From assembly GCA_024681495.1 (NCBI GenBank), contig JAILAS010000003.1:1-16844 (forward strand): a DNA stretch of 16,844 nt, written 5' to 3'. The notes below the pieces were generated by a model. It had not been told where the DNA came from. It searched no databases and saw only the letters and a program-made list of their open reading frames with translations. Source of the DNA: Eubacterium sp. (GTDB taxonomy: Bacteria > Bacillota > Clostridia > Lachnospirales > Lachnospiraceae). Below are positions 1 to 7,405 of the stretch, one piece after another (position 1 is the first letter of the stretch; each line of letters starts with the position of its first letter). A program made the position numbers and the translations under genes.

Positions 1-3000
1 GCATAATCCGATATTACATAGTGTGCCTCTTTAAGCGGCCTTAAAAGCTTACGTAGATTTCTGGCTACGTCCCTATCGTTTACATTTTCAAATACCACGC
101 CATCAAACAACGCATTTGAAAAATTCAGATAGTCTTCGTACAGACCTTTATCACGCATTTCTTTTTCGTGCTTCCGGGCAAAATTCCCCATGCGCTCCCA
201 CTGGCTTTTGAGATACTCATAGCGTATCTTCTTATCTCCGCTCGGGAAATCTTCCACGTTTTTAAACAGACCTGTCTCTTTTGCCATTTCAGCAATATTG
301 TCATCTGTGATAGCTCTGCTTTCGGTTATGCCTCTCTGTCCTGTTACCCCAGAATAAGAAGACGCGATAGAAGGATTATTCGTTGCAAAGAACGATATTC
401 CATCGTCACTCTTGTTTGTATCAATCTCAGTGAATCCAAATGCCTGGGTCCCATGATGTAACAAAGGTGAATCATATCCTGCTGCCCTTGCAGTTTGCTC
501 CACGTACTCCTGCGCTTTCCCCATATCTCCGGAATCTACGGCGTTCATGTATGCTATATCTAAAGAATCTCTTAAACTTTCATCTTTCTTATTGATTTCA
601 AGTATCTCTTGGAGTATACTTAAACCATAAGATGACGAGCTGTTTCTACGTGTACCCTCTTTTGGGAGCGTAGTCCCAAGAAAGAACAGCTCGTCTTTTT
701 TTATGCTTGTTGCCTGATGAAAATATAGTCTTTGGGTATCATTTGTATGGAACCTTTTGACTACAACAAGCGTTAAATATTCGTGATTTTTCCCACTTTC
801 ATCTTGAATATAAATAGGCGCAACTATAGATATTCTGTCATGTTGCTCACCATTATAGTTTTTTTCATAACCTACAATTTTTCCTTTTTCAATAACAGCT
901 GGTACAGCTTTATATGTTCTAATTTTTAATTTAGAAGATTTTGAATGACTCCTATCATCCTTTATCGATCTTTTATTCAATAAAACATCGCCAAAGATAG
1001 GATTAACCGCCTTATTTCCAATGGAATTGAAGTAATTTTCTATCTGCTTATATAAATCTCCATCCTCAACCGGAAATTCATTTACACTAATAGTCGTTAC
1101 TTTAGGCATATCAAGTACAGTCCTCTTATTTTCTTCAATCTCGGACTGTATCTTTTCTATATCAATTACTTTCAGCGCATGCTTTGTCTCGCCTCCGGTC
1201 CCTTCCCCCTTCTGGTAATTCTCTATTGCTGTAGTCGTTGCCTTCAGGAGCTTTGCGCGCAGCTCTTCTTTTCTTGTCGGATTCTTGAATTTTACTCCCG
1301 TCATCTCGCTTAATGCATCTACGATTATACGGAAAAATTCCATCATCTTATCAATGAAGCTCTGGTTTTGCGTCTCGGCTACCGCCTGCACGAACTCATT
1401 GATATCCATGTCAGAGTCAAATAGTGATATGATGAAATCGTTACACAGCTCTTTATAGGCTTCCAGTCTACTCTTGCCATGCTCAATCTTGGCATAGTCC
1501 TCCCTATAAGCATCCGCCACCGCTCTATAAAAATCAGGCGATTCTTCCAGCATCATGTCAATAAAGTCACTATAGAATTTCTCCATCTCCTCGGGAGCAT
1601 ATGCTTCATTAAGCTCTCCTAAGGACTCATGTACCAATGTCCTAAGGGTGTTATCGTAATCGGTGTTTATTGTAATTAAAGAGTTTTTAAAGCTGAAGGT
1701 TCCTCTCTTTTTATTTTTGCCACTTTCATTAAGCTCTATATCAATTCCTGTAAGCTTCGCTATGGCCGACGCGGCGTTGTATAAATCGTCATCTTCATGA
1801 ACAGATCTATTGTCTATTACTTCTCCCTTACCTCTCCTTTCAGGCGTTCTTATCTCGTTCGATTCGGAAGTACCTTCTGCACGCTCCGCTCCCATGTCAT
1901 ACAGTGCGCGCATAGCCTTGTCTGTCATCCACCCTTTATACGCGCCCACTGTACTAAGGGCCTTATCATAGCTCTGCCCTATCTCTCCGGCGTTGATAAG
2001 CCTCTGCGCAGCTGTGTTATACATGGACGGTGACATGTTGCTGGCGTAGTTTGCTACATATACATTTGCTTCGTAGGCCGTGTTAAGATTCGCAGCATCG
2101 TTAATAAGCGTCTCCAGCTGGGTGTTATCTGTAGACACTTCCTCTGTGGTTAATACCTCAGTCTCCCCGGCATCCTTTACCTGGATCCCGATTTTATCTC
2201 CATTCTGTACGAACGAATCTATCTGTACCGTATCTCCGGACTGTGTATTTACCTCAATATTCTTATTATCAATACTCTCATACTGGGCCTTCTGTTCTTT
2301 GATACGTGCTATCTCGCCCTCGGCTGCACCTCTGTTATAAGCTGTAACAGCGCTCGGGAGCATCTGGGCAGTATCTACTTCCTCATCGTTATAACCGGCC
2401 TCATACGCTTCCTCAGCGCTCATAGATGTTCTCCAGGTATTCAGCTCATCTGCCGTCGCTTTATGCTCGGCCTGAAGCCTTCCGGACTGGATCTCATATG
2501 CGGTCTGTGCATCTGCTCTCACCTGTGAGTTATCAATTTTCTGGGACTCTCTATAAGCGCTCTCCAGGTCCTGAGCACTCTGCGCGCGTCTTATGTCAGA
2601 TACTGCACGCGCAGCGCTCTCAGGGGTTGCCTCAATAGAGGCGTTTATATAGGGATTGGAAGAAACGCTTGTGTTATTTGCTTCAGTATCATCGCTCTCT
2701 TTTACAGTAGGTGCGGTTTCATCAGAAACTGCTGTCTCTTCATCTGCGGTGATTTCCTCGGCCGTAGCATTATTTATATTCGCATCATTCTCGATGTTCA
2801 CATTATTCTCAATGTTCGCATACTTAGAACGATCCTCAAGATACGCCGCCGTCTCCTCAGCCGACAATGCCTCAACCTCTCCATATGCGCTCTCATAGCC
2901 TTCTACTACAGCCTTGAGTTTACCTAAGTTACTTCGGCTGGAATTATTCTCGTACTCATCCAGAGCGCTCTGTACGGCTTCGTGTTGGATGTTGGCAGCC

Positions 3001-4724
3001 TTACCTAATATTGTATCCGTCTCGTTGTTAGACTGCGCCTTTGCGCCATGATACGTGCTTGCAGCGGCTCCGGCTACGTTTGCTGCTGTACCAAACGCTC
3101 CACCGCTTATTGCTCCGGCCAGATAGTCCTGTGCCATCTGAGAAAATTCATCTCTCATAGCCATGCTCTGGGCTTCCTCTTCGGAAGCTCCCCGGTTTAT
3201 ATAGTTTTGCACCGCAGTATTGAATGAGCTCTTATCTCCGTTAATAAGGTTATCAGTGATAAAGTTAGCTACATCCGTTCCCACTTCCTCTAGGCCCTCT
3301 ATGTTGGCCTGTTTGAGTATGCTCTTTACTATTCCCTTAACGCCACTTACAACTCCACTCGTGGCATTTTCAAACAGCTTATACATATTATCCAGGGGTA
3401 TCTTCTCAAATACGCCCTCAGCAATTCCTGCCGCCAAACCGGTCAATACACTCTGCATTCCTGTAGCACCATTATCCGCGGATTCTCTTTCCTGCTGCGC
3501 CTGCATCGCTAAAGACATCGTTCCAAGGGTAAGTGCTTCTGTTCCTCCGCCTAAAGCTATAGCCGACGCAGAATCCGCTATAGATGTTCCGGTATTATAC
3601 AGGAATGATAAGGCACTTCCGGCCGCAGAATTACCCTTAGCTTTCCAATAACTGTTTATATCATCAGAGACCTCCTGCCTCGTATCTGAGGCTAAATTAC
3701 TCTGACGGCTCATTTCGTCATACGCATTGTAGGGCTGCTTCTTATCTCCGTTAAGAATATAGTCCAGACGATTCAAGCTTGCCGCATATCCTCCGGCTAG
3801 ATTCTGCCCTACGCTCTTAGCTGTGGCCAATACAGGGTGCTCTGAAGCGTATTCCTTAGCTTCGGCCACTTCCTTTTCATATTCTTCTTTGTCGGTTATT
3901 CGATCGTTATACTGCGCCAATTCTGCTACGTTTGAAAGCCCGGTCCTTGCTGTGAACTCTTTAGCTACAGAACTATAATCCAGCGCCGACATATCTGTAT
4001 ATGCATCCTGAACAGTGTTGCTGGCCGTATTGAATTTTTCAGTATACTCAGATAAGAGGGCCTTGTCTTCATCAGACAATCCCTTATACTGTTCCTCAAG
4101 CTCCGGAAGGTATGTCGAATCCTCATAATCTGAAAGCTCTTCCTGTAACTCGCGATACTTTTTAGCGGTCTGCGCATATGATCCATCATACTTAGAACCA
4201 CTCCAGGTATCTAACGTATGCTCTGTGTTAGACAATTCCATCTTAAGAGTGTTAACTTTATTCTTAAGCTGGCTGCTTGTCATGTTCTCGGCCTGTGCCT
4301 TGCGCGTTTCACTCTCATCCTGCGTCTGTGAAAGATAATACGCGCCGGCCTTAGCACGGTTCTCATCTGCTGTCTGCTGAATCCCCGCCTTATAGTCGTT
4401 ATATGCGTTCAGCATACGCTCCCATAAAGATCCTCCGGATTCTTCCGTGGTGTTTGCGTTGCTCTTGATCGTAACTGTTGGATCAGCTCCATTGTTATAG
4501 CCGTGGGACTCCTGGTAGTCTGAATAGCTCGTGCCACCGCCCAGACTTATAGCTGTGTCCTTATACGAGTTATTCTGCGCCTTCTGCAAGCTCTCCAGGC
4601 TTACTCCCGAATGCGATTCATATGTTCCGTCTTTTATTGACTGACGGCGCCTGGCTAAGAGGTCTTCCCATTCCTCGTCACTGTATTTCTTAGAATTATT
4701 GTTTTTGCTGTTATAACTCGCCAT
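1..4724 (-). CDS. Giant polyvalent phage protein (probable ejected virion protein with BECR-nuclease-like and ART-like domains), 3' end outside window
   Basis: An open frame runs from ATG at 4724 (AAGGAG at 4730-4735) off the left edge, giving at least 1574 residues. I translated it by hand. The N-terminal ~330 residues are charged and coiled-coil-like. Residues ~365-560 are Gly/Ala-rich, with helices such as GIAEGVFEKIP and GAISGGAFGTAANVAGA, typical of Firmicutes phage polyvalent proteins and possibly membrane-active. A long Glu/Ala-rich stretch follows. Near residue 1032 LVHESLGE recalls a zincin HExxH motif but lacks the second His. Residues ~1195-1335 (IFGDVLL, AVPAVIEKGKIVGYEKNY, IVAPIYI, VVVKRF) resemble barnase-EndoU-ColicinE5/D-RelE-like domains of polyvalent proteins; the exact subfamily is uncertain. 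Residues ~1395-1500 (HHGTQAF at 1423, FFATNNPSIASSYSG) resemble polyvalent-protein ADP-ribosyltransferases. It is the last visible gene of the virion operon, two genes after the capsid-tail set. A role as a protein ejected into the host cell is inference. Confidence 0.8.
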   Translation of the reverse strand, partial: MASYNSKNNNSKKYSDEEWEDLLARRRQSIKDGTYESHSGVSLESLQKAQNNSYKDTAISLGGGTSYSDYQESHGYNNGADPTVTIKSNANTTEESGGSLWERMLNAYNDYKAGIQQTADENRAKAGAYYLSQTQDESETRKAQAENMTSSQLKNKVNTLKMELSNTEHTLDTWSGSKYDGSYAQTAKKYRELQEELSDYEDSTYLPELEEQYKGLSDEDKALLSEYTEKFNTASNTVQDAYTDMSALDYSSVAKEFTARTGLSNVAELAQYNDRITDKEEYEKEVAEAKEYASEHPVLATAKSVGQNLAGGYAASLNRLDYILNGDKKQPYNAYDEMSRQSNLASDTRQEVSDDINSYWKAKGNSAAGSALSFLYNTGTSIADSASAIALGGGTEALTLGTMSLAMQAQQERESADNGATGMQSVLTGLAAGIAEGVFEKIPLDNMYKLFENATSGVVSGVKGIVKSILKQANIEGLEEVGTDVANFITDNLINGDKSSFNTAVQNYINRGASEEEAQSMAMRDEFSQMAQDYLAGAISGGAFGTAANVAGAAASTYHGAKAQSNNETDTILGKAANIQHEAVQSALDEYENNSSRSNLGKLKAVVEGYESAYGEVEALSAEETAAYLEDRSKYANIENNVNIENDANINNATAEEITADEETAVSDETAPTVKESDDTEANNTSVSSNPYINASIEATPESAARAVSDIRRAQSAQDLESAYRESQKIDNSQVRADAQTAYEIQSGRLQAEHKATADELNTWRTSMSAEEAYEAGYNDEEVDTAQMLPSAVTAYNRGAAEGEIARIKEQKAQYESIDNKNIEVNTQSGDTVQIDSFVQNGDKIGIQVKDAGETEVLTTEEVSTDNTQLETLINDAANLNTAYEANVYVANYASNMSPSMYNTAAQRLINAGEIGQSYDKALSTVGAYKGWMTDKAMRALYDMGAERAEGTSESNEIRTPERRGKGEVIDNRSVHEDDDLYNAASAIAKLTGIDIELNESGKNKKRGTFSFKNSLITINTDYDNTLRTLVHESLGELNEAYAPEEMEKFYSDFIDMMLEESPDFYRAVADAYREDYAKIEHGKSRLEAYKELCNDFIISLFDSDMDINEFVQAVAETQNQSFIDKMMEFFRIIVDALSEMTGVKFKNPTRKEELRAKLLKATTTAIENYQKGEGTGGETKHALKVIDIEKIQSEIEENKRTVLDMPKVTTISVNEFPVEDGDLYKQIENYFNSIGNKAVNPIFGDVLLNKRSIKDDRSHSKSSKLKIRTYKAVPAVIEKGKIVGYEKNYNGEQHDRISIVAPIYIQDESGKNHEYLTLVVVKRFHTNDTQRLYFHQATSIKKDELFFLGTTLPKEGTRRNSSSSYGLSILQEILEINKKDESLRDSLDIAYMNAVDSGDMGKAQEYVEQTARAAGYDSPLLHHGTQAFGFTEIDTNKSDDGISFFATNNPSIASSYSGVTGQRGITESRAITDDNIAEMAKETGLFKNVEDFPSGDKKIRYEYLKSQWERMGNFARKHEKEMRDKGLYEDYLNFSNALFDGVVFENVNDRDVARNLRKLLRPLKEAHYVISDY

Positions 4725-4733
4725 ACTCTCTCC

Positions 4734-6074
4734 TTAAGATATATGCAATCTGTCTAAAAAGTAATTTGTCTGTGACTCAGTAAGTCCTAAGCTTCGGATG
4801 TAATCAATCCGGTCAATCGGGCTCGAATACGATAGCGCCTTTTTAATGACTGAAGTAGAATAGCTATCAGATAAAGGCGCACCGCTTGAAGATGTCGATG
4901 AGCTTTTGGAACTGGAGCTACTAGAGCTGCTTGAGCTGCTTGAACCGCTCGAACTACTAGATCTTCTAGAGCTTCCGGAGCTTCCGGAACTTGATACACT
5001 GGTAGTCGATGTGTTTGCGCTTTCAGTAGTCTTTGATTTTGTTTTAGTCTTGGTCTTATCCTTGGTTTTGGTCTTACTCTTAGTTTTTTCTTTACTGTTC
5101 GTAGTTGATGTGGAGCTGCTTGAATATGAAGAATCCTCATGTGTATTCTCCCAATAGCTGCTATCAGATGTGCTACTATAATCCGACGCATCCCAGCTGT
5201 TAGAGGATGTAGTGGTCTGGGCGTTCTTTTCGTTCCAATATTCGCTCTGCCAATAATCTCTGGCATCCGCATACTTGTTGTAATCGAAATCGCGCTCACT
5301 CTCATACATGCTACGTGCATAGTCGCGATCTGTCTGATAGTCTTCAACCGTATCCCTGTACTGTTCATATTCCGTGTCATACATATCTTTGGCCGCACTC
5401 CACTGAGTAGTCAGATTCTCGCTCTCGCGATTATACTGATCTGCCTCCAGCTGATAGATATCCATCAAAGCGTTATTGGCCTCCTGAAGATACGCCTGGT
5501 ACGCCTGCTGCCCGGCTGTCTGTGCATAGCTGCTGCCATATCCTCCGGATAGCTTAGATGTATTAGCTACAGCGTTATTCATAGCCGTCTTGCCGGACTG
5601 CTTGTACTGATCCAGGTAATTCTGGTAAAAAGCATCCGTGTTCATGTTAAAGTTAAACTCTTCGCGATTGATAAGCTTGTCATATATATCATTAAGTGAC
5701 TGCTCATATGTAGACGTAAACGACGAAGGCTCACTATCTAAAACATCCTGAAGGTTCGTAGCTGCATTTGATACTGCGCTGCCTTGCTGATATCCGGCGT
5801 TGTATGCGTCAAAGGCCGCCTGCGTTGCGTCTGATACCTCGCCGGTGGCTCCGGATACGGATGTTTCTCCTCCATAATTATGAGTGGTAGACGATGTGCT
5901 CTCGTGGCTCCCGCCCTGAGAAGAGGAATCACTACTGCTTGAAGATGAGCTGCTTTCAGTCGTGGAACTGGTCCCTGTGGTTTTGGTGTTTTCAGACGTC
6001 TTAGTAGTTTCGTTAGTTTTGCTATTCGTGGTCTCTTTGCTATTGCTCGTGCTTGTTTGCTTGCTGCTCGACAT
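4734..6074 (-). CDS. Ser/Thr-rich virion protein, paralogue B (446 aa), probable internal or ejection protein
   Basis: Three parts are visible. Residues 1-81 are low-complexity Ser/Thr/Lys/Glu. Residues ~82-291 form a Tyr/Asp/Gln-rich helical core (GGYGSSYAQTAGQQAYQAYL, MDIYQLEADQYN, ERDFDYNKYADARDYWQ). Residues ~292-398 are low-complexity, with alternating Lys-Thr around 328-352 and serine runs around 368-395. A non-repetitive tail of ~48 residues ends in IDYIRSLGLTESQTNYFLDRL. The core is clearly paralogous to the gene just upstream, and similar Gly-Tyr-rich helical cores recur in virion operons of Clostridia phages. Start ATG at 6074 has GGGAGGGGGAG just upstream. The stop TAA (4734-4736) overlaps the ribosome binding site of the giant gene, so the two are tightly coupled. 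Function unknown; an internal or ejected structural role is inferred from position between the nozzle-like gene and the giant gene. Confidence 0.85.
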   Translation of the reverse strand: MSSSKQTSTSNSKETTNSKTNETTKTSENTKTTGTSSTTESSSSSSSSDSSSQGGSHESTSSTTHNYGGETSVSGATGEVSDATQAAFDAYNAGYQQGSAVSNAATNLQDVLDSEPSSFTSTYEQSLNDIYDKLINREEFNFNMNTDAFYQNYLDQYKQSGKTAMNNAVANTSKLSGGYGSSYAQTAGQQAYQAYLQEANNALMDIYQLEADQYNRESENLTTQWSAAKDMYDTEYEQYRDTVEDYQTDRDYARSMYESERDFDYNKYADARDYWQSEYWNEKNAQTTTSSNSWDASDYSSTSDSSYWENTHEDSSYSSSSTSTTNSKEKTKSKTKTKDKTKTKTKSKTTESANTSTTSVSSSGSSGSSRRSSSSSGSSSSSSSSSSSSKSSSTSSSGAPLSDSYSTSVIKKALSYSSPIDRIDYIRSLGLTESQTNYFLDRLHIS

Positions 6075-6089
6075 TTTCTCCCCCTCCCT

Positions 6090-7178
6090 TTACTTAGATT
6101 TGGTTTTGCTCGTTTCTTTGCTATTTGTGGTCTCTTTGCTGTTGGTTGAAGATGATGTATTCGTGGTTTCTTTTCCGGTCGTAGTCGATGAACTCTCTGT
6201 GGTCTCTTTTGTATAATCTGTTGACTCAGAATCCGTATGCGACGTCTCCCAATTCGTAGAATCACTGCTTGACCAATCCGTACCATTTTCGTCATAAGTC
6301 GAACTGGATGTGGTCTGAGCGTTCTTCTCATTCCAAAATTCATTCTGCCAATAGTCCCTGGCGTCTGAATAAACACTATAGTCATAATCACGCTCATTCT
6401 GATATGCCTCTGAGTAGTAGTCTCGATCCGCCTGGTAATCAGACACTTCATCTCGATACTGGCTGTAATCAGTGTCATACATCTCTTTTGCGGCCGAATA
6501 CTTATCCATCAGATCCGCAGTCTCCTGCGCATACTGATCAGACTCCAACTGGTACACATCCATCATGGTATCCTGCGCTTGAGAGATATAATCGTTATAT
6601 GCCGCCTGGCCTGCGCTCTGCGCATATGAGGAAGCATAACCGCCGGTGGCCGCTGCTGCCTGTGCTGTGGTGTCTGTCAAGGCAGTATTGGCCTGCGCTT
6701 TATACTGATTCAGATAATTCTGATAGAGGGTATCGTTAGCCGCATCAAAGCTAAAACTTCCACGATTAACCACCTGATCATATAGTGAATCCAGCGCGTC
6801 CTGATACGTTGAAGAAAAATCTCCGGGTTCACTATCTATAACGCTTTGAAGCTGGTTGTATGCGTCTGTCACGGCCTGCGACTGGGTATAGTCACTGCTG
6901 TACTTACTGAAGTTGGCCTGCGTCGTATCCGACACGGTACCTGACGCTGTAGTAGTACCTGTTGACGTTCCGGTGGTATAGGATCCTCCTGTGGAATCAG
7001 TATGACTACCGCCGTTAGTTTGGGTATCAGATGATGACGTTCCGGTACTATTAGTGTTTGTTGTCGAAGATCCAGTAGTAGTTGACGTGGAATTACTCGT
7101 TGATGTTGAACTGGTACTAGAGCTCGCGTTTGTCGTTGATGTTCCTGATGAGCTCGATGATGACTTGGTGCTGGCCAT
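6090..7178 (-). CDS. Ser/Thr-rich virion protein, paralogue A (362 aa)
   Basis: The layout matches its downstream neighbour: a Ser/Thr/Asn low-complexity N-terminus (~1-85), then a Tyr/Asp/Gln-rich helical core of ~210 residues (GGYASSYAQSAGQAAYNDYI, MDVYQLESDQYAQE, ERDYDYSVYSDARDYWQNEF), then a Ser/Thr/Lys/Glu C-terminus ending in TKSK. It lacks the separate C-terminal segment of paralogue B. The two cores align without large gaps, so this is a tandem duplication. The start ATG overlaps the stop of the preceding 75-codon gene in TAATG, implying translational coupling. I know no assigned function for the core; it is a probable virion protein from context. Confidence 0.85.
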   Translation of the reverse strand: MASTKSSSSSSGTSTTNASSSTSSTSTSNSTSTTTGSSTTNTNSTGTSSSDTQTNGGSHTDSTGGSYTTGTSTGTTTASGTVSDTTQANFSKYSSDYTQSQAVTDAYNQLQSVIDSEPGDFSSTYQDALDSLYDQVVNRGSFSFDAANDTLYQNYLNQYKAQANTALTDTTAQAAAATGGYASSYAQSAGQAAYNDYISQAQDTMMDVYQLESDQYAQETADLMDKYSAAKEMYDTDYSQYRDEVSDYQADRDYYSEAYQNERDYDYSVYSDARDYWQNEFWNEKNAQTTSSSTYDENGTDWSSSDSTNWETSHTDSESTDYTKETTESSSTTTGKETTNTSSSTNSKETTNSKETSKTKSK

Positions 7179-7405
7179 TAGCTTCCCTCCGTTTTCTTTA
7201 TAATCAAAGTTCTCAATTCTCTGTACTGTTCCTCAAGTTGTGCTGTCGCATCCGTTAAGGTCCCGGATACGAAGTTAGATTCATCCAGATTATTTAACAC
7301 ATGATTGAGCGTATCTACTGTGTTGCGAATCCATGTATCTAATGCTGCTATGCTCTGGGCCGGATTATTAGGATCTAACTTTGGCTTATCAATCTTTACT
7401 GTCAT
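7178..7405 (-). CDS. Small helical phage virion-operon protein (75 aa)
   Basis: A short, mostly helical protein (IAALDTWIRNTVDTLNHVLNNL, then DATAQLEEQYRELRTLIIKK) with heptad-like spacing that suggests a coiled coil. Its start overlaps the stop of the large nozzle-like gene in ATGA, and its own stop overlaps the next start in TAATG, so it sits inside a chain of coupled genes. That placement between a nozzle-like protein and the probable ejection proteins suggests a minor structural or assembly role. I do not recognise a family. Confidence 0.75.
   Translation of the reverse strand: MTVKIDKPKLDPNNPAQSIAALDTWIRNTVDTLNHVLNNLDESNFVSGTLTDATAQLEEQYRELRTLIIKKTEGS

Noticed and set aside
4906..5157. 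Plus-strand frame with Leu-Glu repeats
   Set aside because: It is the antisense reading of the Ser-rich tract of paralogue B; the apparent leucine repeat is a by-product of AGC/TCT serine codons.
5738..6478. 246-codon minus-strand frame rich in Arg and Pro
   Set aside because: It bridges two genes in another frame and only reflects their low-complexity codons; both real genes have binding sites and matching cores.
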